Shown: positions 1-6,715 of the stretch, in pieces | How the letters are laid out: each line of letters begins with the position of its first letter | Position numbering within the stretch: position 1 is the stretch's first letter | Assembly: GCA_942492905.1 (NCBI GenBank) | Contig: OW818657.1 | Span: forward strand, 2,418,001-2,482,000 | Length of the DNA stretch: 64,000 nt | Source of the DNA: CAIZWU01 sp942492905 | GTDB lineage: Bacteria > Verrucomicrobiota > Verrucomicrobiia > Verrucomicrobiales > V1-33 | Reading direction: 5' to 3' | The notes under the pieces: model-generated | Told to the model about the DNA's origin: nothing | The model's input: the letters and a program-made list of their open reading frames with translations, nothing else | Database searches by the model: none | Program-made: the position numbers and the translations under genes

Positions 1-303
1 GAGATAGGGTTTGTCCACCAGCACGTGTTTGCCGGCCGCAATGGCGGCGAGGGCGATGGCTTCCTTGGCCACCGTGGGCGTGGCGATATACACCGCGCCG
101 ACATCCGCCCGGCGGAACAACTCCTCCGTGCCCTGCACGCCCGTCGCCCCCGGGTGGCTCGCGGCAAAACGATCTGCATTTTCCTGACTCCGGCTCGACA
201 CCGCGGTCAGCGTGGCGTTGCCGGCCTTACGGATCGCTTCGGCGACCACTCCAGCGATCATGCCCGTGCCAACAATGCCGAAACCAAGAGGGGGTGTTTT
301 CAT
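1..303 (-). CDS. Gfo/Idh/MocA-family oxidoreductase, N-terminal part (runs off the left edge)
   Basis: Only the first 101 codons are present; the gene continues beyond base 1. The N-terminus carries a Rossmann dinucleotide-binding motif (GFGIVGTGMIAG, residues 7-18), followed by the family's usual TAVSSRS and VYIATPT strands and the HVLVDKP motif near residue 93, which in this family carries the lysine of the EKP-type motif. These are the marks of NAD(P)-dependent sugar or polyol dehydrogenases of the Gfo/Idh/MocA family. The substrate cannot be told because the C-terminal domain is missing. The ATG at 303 is chosen because the glycine-rich strand starts only seven residues later. Confidence 0.85.
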   Translation of the reverse strand, partial: MKTPPLGFGIVGTGMIAGVVAEAIRKAGNATLTAVSSRSQENADRFAASHPGATGVQGTEELFRRADVGAVYIATPTVAKEAIALAAIAAGKHVLVDKPYL

Positions 304-466
304 CAGAGGAGGGGGTGAAACCGGCCGGAAAAGCCTGCTGACAGGGATAGCGGGTCCCGGTCAGGGCTGCAAGAATTCAAATTCCCCTGCCATGGGAACC
401 GCCGTGCCCTCATGCCGGCCGTCTCCTATCCTGCCACCACGGTCTTGCCCCGCGATCATGACGATG

Positions 467-488
467 GAACCTGCGGCCGGGCAGGTTC
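467..488 (-). terminator. Short GC-rich hairpin after the 492-923 gene
   Basis: GAACCTGC and GCAGGTTC form a perfect 8-bp stem around a 6-base loop, directly downstream of the minus-strand gene that stops at 492. There is no T-run on the minus strand, so it is a weak terminator candidate at best. Confidence 0.3.
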
Positions 489-491
489 ATC

Positions 492-923
492 TCATGGCGT
501 TGGGGGCTTCAGACTGGGGGAAAAGCCGGTGCCCTTCCAGAAGTCGGCGGGCATCTGCAGGTCCGGTTTGCCCATCCATCCGCGCTGCACCTCCACGTAA
601 TAGGACAACCCGTCCCCAGCCGGAGTATACTGCACACTGGTCAGCACTATATGGTCCCATGCCCCCATGAATTTCAGGTCACCCAGCGTGGCGGGATACT
701 TCCCATACCGCACCTTGTGCAGCTCAATCAGGGCCACGGACGTTTTGAGGTGCTGGTCCCCGAACAGATGATCCGGCCCCCGCGTGATGCCGGAAGCCAC
801 CAGCAACCGGATCACCAAATAACCGCAAACCCCCACCAGAACCACCGCACCGAGGATGACGGTGAGCCGTTTCCGTTTCGAGGCGGCGCGCTTCGGCGCC
901 GGGAGGGGAGGTGGGAGTGCCAT
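492..923 (-). CDS. Small single-pass membrane protein, unknown function
   Basis: The product is about 143 residues: a proline- and lysine-rich cytoplasmic leader (MALPPPLPAPKRAASKRKR), one hydrophobic segment at about residues 20-40, and a C-terminal domain of about 100 residues. The segment HLKTSVALIELHKVRYGKYPATLGDL resembles the 'YP.tl.dL' region that follows the helix in pseudopilins, but no prepilin cleavage motif is seen. An upstream in-frame ATG at 965 exists; 923 is preferred because the 267-bp duplication copies this start together with the sequence upstream of it. Function unknown. Confidence 0.55.
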   Translation of the reverse strand: MALPPPLPAPKRAASKRKRLTVILGAVVLVGVCGYLVIRLLVASGITRGPDHLFGDQHLKTSVALIELHKVRYGKYPATLGDLKFMGAWDHIVLTSVQYTPAGDGLSYYVEVQRGWMGKPDLQMPADFWKGTGFSPSLKPPTP

Positions 924-984
924 GCGGGCCAAGCTACCTAACCGGGATACGGATTGCCATCCCAATTATGGGTCGACCATCGGG

Positions 985-1010
985 GCTGGGCCCAATGATA
1001 ACCATGGTCA
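985..1010. repeat. Dispersed 26-bp motif, copy 1 (duplicated at 1252-1277)
   Basis: This copy contains ATGATAACCATGGTCA; related copies are at 2375-2400 and 4790-4815. The last three bases (TCA) are the stop codon, on the minus strand, of the reading frame to the right. The core TAACCATGGT is partly palindromic. It appears to be the shared boundary of the repeat units that separate the small minus-strand genes. Confidence 0.7.
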
Positions 1011-1190
1011 TTCGCCCTGGTTTCGTGGGTAGGCGATCTCATCGAATAGTTCGGTCTCAATGTCTGAGAGTTCTGTGTTGGGGTTCAGGGACGCAATCAT
1101 GTCCTGAGTCACCGCACCGAGGATGACGGTGAGCCGTTTCCGTTTCGAGGCGGCGCGCTTCGGCGCCGGGAGGGGAGGTGGGAGTGCCAT
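1008..1190 (-). pseudogene. Chimeric ORF created by the 267-bp duplication
   Basis: The frame starts with the first 27 residues of the 492-923 protein (MALPPPLPAPK... to ILGAV) and runs in frame into the last 34 residues of the 1275-1931 protein (TQDMIASL... to RNQGE). It has no independent family identity. It is best read as debris of the tandem duplication, although it is an open frame that keeps a start and a stop. Confidence 0.7.
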
Positions 1191-1274
1191 GCGGGCCAAG
1201 CTACCTAACCGGGATACGGATTGCCATCCCAATTATGGGTCGACCATCGGGGCTGGGCCCAATGATAACCATGG

Positions 1275-1931
1275 TCATTCGCCCTGGTTTCGTGGGTAGG
1301 CGATCTCATCGAATAGTTCGGTCTCAATGTCTGAGAGTTCTGTGTTGGGGTTCAGGGACGCAATCATGTCCTGAGTCACCGGTGCGAGGCTAAAGAACTG
1401 CCGAATTATCTCCACTGGAACATCCGTTTCGTAGTAACTGGCAGCAAAATTCACATAGTCCTGCTGGGTGCCCCAAAGCAAGGAAAGTAGTTCCGACTCA
1501 CCTCCGCCGAGGTCTGAAAATTGAGTCTGCGACCGTGACCAAGTCCAATCGATCTGAGTCTGTAGGCGGTAGGCTGCAAAGCTGGTGGCGTCCCACCGGA
1601 ATGCTGGCTCGCTCGCAAACTCCGCCAGCTCTGAAGGAAAGGTGGACTGCAAGTCGGTCGAAAGCTGCTCACGCCCCTTGGACCAAGCCAATGACTCGTG
1701 CCCAAGCCCCTTGAGTGCCGCCCACCCATCCGAGTGGAATACAATCCACCACTCATCGCCACAACCATCTCTCATGCTGGCCATCTGCTCGCACGGCGAC
1801 CAAACGCTATTGAATGAGTAGTATCGCCCGTCCCAATCAGGCGACATGATCAGATCTAACGCTGCGAGTGCTTTGGTGCGCTGAATCAGGTCTGGAATAC
1901 TGGGCAGGGAGTTCATGGCGGGACGCTTCAT
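1275..1931 (-). CDS. Uncharacterised protein of an immunity-like family
   Basis: The product is 218 residues, soluble, with no signal peptide. The region YYSFNSVWSPCEQMASMRDG...DEWWIVFHSDGWAALKGLGHES matches my recollection of a widespread family of unknown function (typically 'SMRNGSGDEW...G...KGFDHES'), found as solitary accessory genes in many bacteria. Two ATGs are possible (1931 and 1916), neither with a clear ribosome-binding site. The stop codon lies in the dispersed 26-bp motif, and the 3' end is the source of the fragment in the chimeric ORF. The sequence just upstream, GTAGTT at 1941-1946, is the end of the ~420-bp repeat. Function unknown; a toxin-immunity role is only a guess from the company it keeps. 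Confidence 0.65.
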   Translation of the reverse strand: MKRPAMNSLPSIPDLIQRTKALAALDLIMSPDWDGRYYSFNSVWSPCEQMASMRDGCGDEWWIVFHSDGWAALKGLGHESLAWSKGREQLSTDLQSTFPSELAEFASEPAFRWDATSFAAYRLQTQIDWTWSRSQTQFSDLGGGESELLSLLWGTQQDYVNFAASYYETDVPVEIIRQFFSLAPVTQDMIASLNPNTELSDIETELFDEIAYPRNQGE

Positions 1932-1950
1932 TTACGTCGGCGAACTACTG

Positions 1951-2374
1951 ATTCACTGACAGAATTGCAGGAGAGCGCTCAACCCTTTCGCCAGCAGGAA
2001 TGTCGGGGGAATCGGGAATCATGGGAAAGGGCAGGGATTTGGTGCTGGATTTCCGGCATGGTGAATGGAATGCCGCAGAGATGCCAGAAAAACCTCTCTT
2101 GAACTGTCCTAGCCTTCCGTAGTCCGTCCCGCCGGGACTGTCCAGTTGAAAGGAGGGCGGCCGCTGACGGTCTGCGCTGTGGTGTTGCCGATCCCTGCCG
2201 TCTGGCGAAGCGCCGCCCGGGGTGGACGAGGCTCCTGCCGAGTGGCAGAGCATCGGTTTCCAAAGCCTACGGAAAATCAGCCAGCCGGAACTCGGCAGGA
2301 GCCTCGTCCACCTCGGGGTTACGGCCCAGCGGCACTTTGGACCTGGCACCCGAAGCCGAACGTGACCCATGGAA
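1951..2374. repeat. ~420-bp dispersed repeat, copy A, with hairpin and 46-base loop
   Basis: The segment is closely similar to 4222-4640 over its whole length (for example AGCAGGAATGTCGGGGGAAT, GGTCTGCGCTGTGGTGTTGC, GCGGCACTTTGGACCTGGCA). It holds a perfect 23-bp inverted repeat (2221-2243 and 2290-2312) around a 46-base loop. No coding frame is convincing. It fills the 480 bases between the genes ending at 1931 and 2398, so no gene is called here. Confidence 0.85.
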
Positions 2375-2400
2375 GCTGAGCCCGATGGTAACCATGGTCA
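2375..2400. repeat. Dispersed 26-bp motif, copy 2
   Basis: This copy has ATGGTAACCATGGTCA, one base different from copy 1 in that core. As in copy 1, the final TCA (2398-2400) is the minus-strand stop codon of the adjoining gene. It joins directly to the end of the ~420-bp repeat. Confidence 0.7.
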
Positions 2401-2883
2401 TTGGCCTTGCTTGGTCGCGGCTGTCCTTGGCGGTGGTTTTGGATGAGTCGAAGACGGAGTGAACCATACGCGCTCGTCGTGGTCCACCAAAAGCATATCA
2501 CCTGTATCGAAGCCAAAAAAGATGTCGGATCTACCGTCGAGAAGCCCCATGCGCGGGGAAAACTGCTCATACTCAAGGATGAACCTGATGAGTTCCGGCA
2601 CTGGCAGTCGAAACGGCAAACGACCAACCATGCCGCAATCCGGAATAACGATAACCTCCGAGGGGCGACGGGAGCAGTGGTCAAGGGCAGCGCCTATGAA
2701 GGCAGCATCATAATCGACGATTCCGAAAGATTGGAACCCGCCCGACCCTGAAGCCATGATGTTGGAAACACTGTCAAAACAAAGCTCCTGCGGCTGAAGG
2801 ATGGCCCGGAAACCCGGAAGCCATACGGCAAGGGTGGTCAGTGTATCGGTCCAGGACTGCTGGGCGTGGTCGAAGGGATTCAC
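2398..2883 (-). CDS. Uncharacterised accessory protein
   Basis: The frame encodes about 161 residues from a GTG at 2883 (VNPFDHAQQSW...) or 119 residues from the ATG at 2757. Codon use with G/C at third positions is regular from 2883 on, so the longer form is preferred. The C-terminal half has FGIVDYDAAFIGAALDHC and DIFFGFDTGDMLLVDHDERVWF, acidic and strand-rich like many immunity proteins, but I do not recognise a family. No signal peptide or membrane segment is seen. The stop codon is inside the dispersed motif. Confidence 0.5.
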   Translation of the reverse strand: MNPFDHAQQSWTDTLTTLAVWLPGFRAILQPQELCFDSVSNIMASGSGGFQSFGIVDYDAAFIGAALDHCSRRPSEVIVIPDCGMVGRLPFRLPVPELIRFILEYEQFSPRMGLLDGRSDIFFGFDTGDMLLVDHDERVWFTPSSTHPKPPPRTAATKQGQ

Positions 2884-2923
2884 GGCGCGCTTTGAATTAG
2901 TGCCGAACTTGGTTGTTAATGCA

Positions 2924-3064
2924 CGGAAATGCCGGATATGGCTCCGCCTTCCGCGAAGGCGGCGGAAAACATTGAAATGGCGAGTGGCGAGCAGGTTGCG
3001 CACATCCTGCCCGTAGCGAGCGAGGGAGAAGCAGGATGTGTGACACCTGCGGTCGGGCTACGGG
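2924..3064. other. Cluster of hairpins in an intergenic stretch
   Basis: CCGCCTTCCGCGAAGGCGG forms a hairpin near 2944-2962. CACATCCTGC (3001-3010) pairs with GCAGGATGTG (3031-3040), and CCCGTAGC pairs with GCTACGGG (3057-3064). A diverged relative of the first part, CGGAAATGCC followed by a CCTTCC-GAAGGG hairpin, occurs near 5790-5830. These look like remnants of intergenic repeats; no gene is supported between 2884 and 3146. Confidence 0.5.
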
Positions 3065-3146
3065 AAGCTCTATCCGACATCCAAGCCCCTGGTGTTGGGT
3101 GCCGCGCCTCGCCCTTGTGTGGCCTTGGAAGTAGTTGGTCATGGGG

Positions 3147-3593
3147 TCAGTTCAGAGACTCGCCTTGGGGAAGTTTAGGCAACAAGGCCTTCAGGATGGC
3201 GCTGCCAATGACTCCAACTACAAAGGCGGGGATGGCTCCCCACAAGCTCATCACGACTACTGGCTGTATGAAGTAGGAGTTCAAATCCCACGGACTAAAT
3301 CTCACTGCGGTTGAGAGTGTGCCGAAAACTGTCCCACAAACGAAGAAGATAAAGCCGAACACCCCACCTAAACCAGAGCTCTCCCGTATCCGGTAGAGCA
3401 ACCGAGGTGGCAGACATAGGACTCCAATGGCAATGGCCAAGAACCCCACCAGGGCGTGTGGACCGAAAGCGGCGAAACACTGGTTGGCTCCTCTGATACC
3501 AAAGAATATGAGGACGACTAGATATAGTCCGACGACTGCAACGAGAGAAGTCAGTGCGATGGCCAGTAGAAGCCGCTTTCTGGTTTGATTCAT
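3147..3593 (-). CDS. Small integral membrane protein, four predicted helices
   Basis: The product is about 148 residues. Hydrophobic segments lie at about 9-31 (LLLAIALTSLVAVVGLYLVVLIFF), 44-60 (ALVGFLAIAIGVLCLP), 73-95 (GGVFGFIFFVCGTVFGTL) and 108-135 (FIQPVVVMSLWGAIPAFVVGVIGSAIL). A short charged N-terminus (MNQTRKR) suggests an N-in orientation. A GTG start four codons upstream is possible. No family is recognised. It lies among the accessory minus-strand genes and has no obvious partner. Confidence 0.55.
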   Translation of the reverse strand: MNQTRKRLLLAIALTSLVAVVGLYLVVLIFFGIRGANQCFAAFGPHALVGFLAIAIGVLCLPPRLLYRIRESSGLGGVFGFIFFVCGTVFGTLSTAVRFSPWDLNSYFIQPVVVMSLWGAIPAFVVGVIGSAILKALLPKLPQGESLN

Positions 3594-3750
3594 GACGAGG
3601 GACACTGTTGGGTGGACGAACGACCAAGCTCAGCGGCCGGAAACGCCCGGTCAGCTGCAACAGTCGCGAGCAAGTTATCTGAACCGTCCGCCTGCCCAGC
3701 GGGGAGGCGGTTCGATGCAGCAATCTGGGGAGGCCACGTCATCGTCATAC

Positions 3751-4194
3751 TCACTTTTTCTCTACCGGGCCGACATCCATACCGTCATAGGACTCCAGCT
3801 CAAATTTCTCTGCGAGCTTGTAGAACTCGGCGTTGCGCGCATGCAATGTCTGTGGTGTGTGCTTCTCAACTCGCTCGACATGGAGAAAGTGGGTGCTTTT
3901 GTCTTCTGTCTCAAAAAGTCGGACGAAGCGATAGCCGCCGTTCGTGAGTGGCTCGACTACACGCTCCAACTTCTTCGGGTCAGAATCCGTGAAGAAGTAA
4001 CCCCATAGCATCTCACCATCAACGTCCCACTTCGACGTGGTGCGCATGTTGGTGAACATGTCCTCGATGGATTGCAGGGTAATTACAGTCTTCTGTTTTT
4101 GGGGTGTGGGCTGGCTTGGTGCGGGCTGCTTGCTGCATCCGCCGAAAAGAAATGAGAGTAATCCCAAAATCACGATGAAGTGTCGTAGTGGCAT
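3751..4194 (-). CDS. Lipoprotein with an RraB-like (RNase E inhibitor) domain
   Basis: The 147-residue product starts with a lipoprotein signal peptide (LLSFLFGGC, cysteine at residue 20) and a short proline-rich linker. Residues 40-145 match the RraB family: DVDGEMLWGYFFTDSDPKKLERVVEPL, FLHVERVEKHTPQTLHARN and the C-terminal FELESYDGMDVGPV. RraB of E. coli binds RNase E in the cytoplasm, so a lipidated exported copy must have another role. RraB-like folds are also seen among immunity-type genes (from memory), which would suit this accessory region. Upstream of the ATG the minus strand reads GTAGTTAGGCC, where the ~420-bp repeat ends at GTAGTT. Confidence 0.75.
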   Translation of the reverse strand: MPLRHFIVILGLLSFLFGGCSKQPAPSQPTPQKQKTVITLQSIEDMFTNMRTTSKWDVDGEMLWGYFFTDSDPKKLERVVEPLTNGGYRFVRLFETEDKSTHFLHVERVEKHTPQTLHARNAEFYKLAEKFELESYDGMDVGPVEKK

Positions 4195-4221
4195 GAGCGC
4201 GTGGAGTGGCCTAACTACCGA

Positions 4222-4640
4222 TTCACCGACAGGATTGCAGGAGAGTGCTCAACCTTATCTCCAGCAGGAATGTCGGGGGAATACGGAATCATGGGATAGG
4301 GGCAGGGATTTGGTGCGGGATTTCCGGCATGGTGCCGGGAATTCCACCAGGATGCCAGAAAAACCTCTGTTGAACGGTCCTAGCCTTCCGTAGTCGGTTC
4401 CACCGGGCCTGTCCAGCTGAAATGGGGGTGGCCGCTGGCGGTCTGCGCTGTGGTGTTGCCGTTCCCTGCCGTCTGGCGAAGCGCCGCCCGAGGTTGACGA
4501 GGCTCCTGCCGGGTTCCGGCTGGCAGGTTTTCCATGGCTTCGGAAACCAATGCTTTGCCACTCGGCAGGAGCCTCGTCCACCACGGGATTACCGCCCAGC
4601 GGCACTTTGGACCTGGCACCCGAAGCCAAACGTGATCCAC
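4222..4640. repeat. ~420-bp dispersed repeat, copy B, with inverted loop
   Basis: The segment aligns with 1951-2374 in the same orientation, except that the loop (about 4515-4559) between its inverted arms (4492-4514 and 4560-4582) matches the reverse complement of copy A's loop. The left arm has diverged a little (GGTTGACGAGG for GGTGGACGAGG). The 640 bases between genes at 4195 and 4834 hold this repeat, an unremarkable stretch (4641-4789) and a 26-bp motif copy; no gene is seen. Confidence 0.85.
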
Positions 4641-4789
4641 GGAAGAAGGGTAAGCCGTCAAATTAAAGGACGCCAAGTCCTGAAGAGCCGCTGAAAGCTT
4701 TTCCCAGTGGCGGCAAGGCAGCATGCTGGATCTGACCCGCAATCCCGGGGAAGGCCGTCCGCGAATCGTTCAACTGCCGTTACCCCGGG

Positions 4790-4815
4790 GCTGCGCCCGA
4801 TGATAACCATGGTCA
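4790..4815. repeat. Dispersed 26-bp motif, copy 3
   Basis: This copy has ATGATAACCATGGTCA, identical in that core to copy 1. It lies about 20 bases beyond the stop of the minus-strand gene 4835-5020 instead of supplying its stop codon. It is separated from the ~420-bp repeat by about 150 bases, unlike copy 2, which adjoins it. Confidence 0.65.
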
Positions 4816-4834
4816 ATAGGCGGCATTGGTGAAC

Positions 4835-5020
4835 TCACTCTCTCAAAAGGGAGCTGTCAGTAACTGTCCCCTGAGCGGCAAGCTGATGGCACAAGTAACC
4901 AATGACGTGCGTCCGAGCCGTGGTCAACTTCACGTCCCGATTCCGCTCCAACTCTGCAATCGCAGTGTCAATCGCCTTCCAGAGGGGCGTCTGCTCAAGC
5001 TCAATGTAGGGATGAGTCAT
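4835..5020 (-). CDS. Small conserved protein of unknown function
   Basis: The product is 61 residues: MTHPYIELEQTPLWKAIDTAIAELERNRD, then RTHVIGYLCHQLAAQ. This fits a common small family ('THPYLELE.TPLW..vd..I.dL..N.D....T....ivGYL') that I recall as frequent among cassette and accessory genes, always of unknown function. The ATG at 5020 is chosen because family members begin at that methionine; an in-frame start at 5044 would add an unrelated leader. Confidence 0.65.
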   Translation of the reverse strand: MTHPYIELEQTPLWKAIDTAIAELERNRDVKLTTARTHVIGYLCHQLAAQGTVTDSSLLRE

Positions 5021-5042
5021 GACAAAATGCGTGATGCCGACC

Positions 5043-5084
5043 AACGCTTAAACGGTGGCAAGGCCGCTAGCGGGAGCCTGCGTT
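5043..5084 (-). other. attC-like hairpin upstream of the 4835-5020 gene
   Basis: Read on the minus strand this segment starts AACGCAGGC, ends TTTAAGCGTT and has an inner palindrome (CCGCTAGCGG). The 3' end AAGCGTTGG resembles the R' end of classical attC sites, and the next gene starts 23 bases on. The outer bases, however, are not complementary to the far end of the same cassette, so identity as an attC is uncertain. Confidence 0.3.
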
Positions 5085-5177
5085 GACCGCGTGGTTGAGG
5101 TTGAATGAAAGTCGAGCATGGAAAACAGGAGGGCTGGTGGACGTTGTTCTGGCGGGACGTGTCCTGACTTGATGGTG

Positions 5178-5753
5178 CTAGTTGAGCGAGAACGAGATAT
5201 CGCGGGACCTCGCTTCGTGAGCATTAGGCAGGATCACTCTCGAGCCTTCCTTCGCAATGGAGCTTTTCTTGATGAAATTGTTCAGGCGTCTGGAAAAAGC
5301 CACCACCTCCTTCCAATCCCATGCGCCCGGATCCCCCATATCCTGGATCGTGTCTCTCCAAGTCGTAGCACGGCTCTCGGAATTGTGATTTGTGTGCGAA
5401 GGCGAGAGCGATCCTTTCCGCGGTGCTTCGAGGTAAAGCTGGATCAATCCCCATCCCTGCGTTTTGAATCGAAAAGCGCTATCTGGGGAGTTGGCGTTCA
5501 CTAAATTGATCCGTTTCTGGTGTACGCTGCCGCCCGCATCCACCGAGTGAATCTGAAGGTGCATTGTCCGGGGAATACTCGACCAGTCATCGAAGGCGAA
5601 TATGCTCTGGAAGTCGTTCAGAGTTCTGAACTGAGCCACTTCTCGGCCTGGATCCGATGAAAGCTCGTAAATATTGCAATTGCATTGGGCGAGGAGGAAA
5701 TCGAGAACCAATCGATGATCCTCTCCCAAGGCGTAAAAATCGCAATTTGGCAT
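5178..5753 (-). CDS. Conserved protein of unknown function (MPNCDFYA family)
   Basis: The product is 191 residues and soluble. The start MPNCDFYALGEDHRLVLDFLL and the later blocks GWGLIQLYLE, SHTNHNSESRA, WDWKEVVAFSRRLNNFI and GSRVILP are the conserved blocks of a family I recall as widespread, solitary and uncharacterised. The length is normal, so the gene looks intact. The ATG at 5753 gives the family's usual N-terminus. It is the rightmost of the minus-strand accessory genes. Confidence 0.7.
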   Translation of the reverse strand: MPNCDFYALGEDHRLVLDFLLAQCNCNIYELSSDPGREVAQFRTLNDFQSIFAFDDWSSIPRTMHLQIHSVDAGGSVHQKRINLVNANSPDSAFRFKTQGWGLIQLYLEAPRKGSLSPSHTNHNSESRATTWRDTIQDMGDPGAWDWKEVVAFSRRLNNFIKKSSIAKEGSRVILPNAHEARSRDISFSLN

Positions 5754-6027
5754 GGTGACGATTTGGTTGCAGAATGAGTTGTGGTTGAACGGAAATGCCT
5801 GTTATGACGTCCCTTCCACGAAGGGGGCGAGGGAAACTGACTCCCGGACCCGGTTAAACTAAGTTCCGTGCCCGGTGATGTCGAGGTTGTTGGAGATTTT
5901 TTTGTGGACTGCTTGGCCGGACCTGCGCTCATTCTCCCAGAGCCTCCGCCCCCGGAATCAACCGGCCCAAGGTCATTTTGCGGGCTGAACCTAACCCGGG
6001 GAAACCTCTTTTGCCCTCACTCATGCC

Positions 6028-6047
6028 CATGTTTTCCGGAAAACATG
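6028..6047. repeat. Perfect 20-bp palindrome next to the minisatellite
   Basis: CATGTTTTCCGGAAAACATG is its own reverse complement and is flanked on both sides by GCCC, as if it had been inserted between two units of the neighbouring CATGCCCATG repeat. It could be a protein-binding site or a slippage product. Confidence 0.6.
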
Positions 6048-6065
6048 CCCATGATTGCCCACACT

Positions 6066-6479
6066 CATGCCCATGAGTGCCCCTGCACATGCCCATGAGT
6101 GCCCCTGCTCATGCCCATGAGTGCCCGTGCTCATGCCCATGAGTGCCTGTGCTCATGCCCATGAGTGCCTGTGCTCATGCCCATGAGTGCCCGTGCTCAT
6201 GCCCATGAGTGCCTGTGCTCATGCCCATGAGTGCCTGTGCTCATGCCCATGAGTGCCCGTGCTCATGCCCATGAGTGCCTGTGCTCATGCCCATGAGTGC
6301 CTGTGCTCATGCCCATGAGTGCCCGTGCTCATGCCCATGAGTGCCCGTGCTCATGCCCATGAGTGCCCGTGCTCATGCCCATGAGTGCCCGTGCTCTTGC
6401 CCATGAGTGCCCGTGCTCTTGCCCATGAGTGCCCGTGCTCTTGCCCATGAGTGCCCGTGCTCATGCCCATGAGTGCCCT
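6066..6479. repeat. 22-bp tandem repeat, about 19 units
   Basis: Units begin every 22 bases from 6066 (6066, 6088, 6110 ... 6462), each starting CATGCCCATGAGTGCC with a variable tail (CCTGCA, CGTGCT or TGTGCT); units from 6396 to 6461 start CTTGCC. Units 4 to 12 repeat the order TGTGCT, TGTGCT, CGTGCT, giving a 66-bp higher-order period. A unit of 22 shifts the frame each time, so it is not coding. No gene is supported between 5754 and 6715; 5754-6027 shows only a short hairpin remnant and 6480-6715 is AT-richer leader sequence. Confidence 0.9.
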
Positions 6480-6715
6480 TAAAAGAGCTTTCCCATGGTT
6501 TTTCATAAAGGGCTCTTAATCAACCCTTTAGCTCGTGGATAGGCCATTATTGGCTCTAAACTGGTTCCAAATATTACGAAAGTTATGGAAATTATTTGCA
6601 TTGGCAGGTCTGTCCGTTAGATTGGCGGTGCTCGCGGCATCCTCCCGTCAGGGGTCCGGAGCATTACCAACTAAACAGACCAAATCGGGTCCGGGCCCAA
6701 CCCAAAACCAAAAAA

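Larger units (their letters stand above)
843..1376. repeat. Exact tandem duplication, two 267-bp units
   Basis: Bases 843-1109 and 1110-1376 are the same sequence with no difference seen by eye. Each unit holds the first 80 bases of the 492-923 gene, the spacer, and the last ~100 bases of the neighbouring minus-strand gene (stop at 1275). The junction has four bases (CACC) common to both break ends, which suggests a microhomology or slippage event. Absence of divergence means the duplication is recent. Confidence 0.9.

Noticed and set aside
3690..3722. A GAACCG...CGGTTC hairpin as another attC
   Set aside because: At about 34 bases it is too short, and its ends do not match the start of either neighbouring gene unit.
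5868..6098. Plus-strand ORF before the minisatellite
   Set aside because: Its C-terminal part is translated repeat and the rest has no domain or codon-use support.
6066..6479. Possible CRISPR array
   Set aside because: The 22-bp units are contiguous, without spacers, and no cas gene is nearby; this is a simple tandem repeat.
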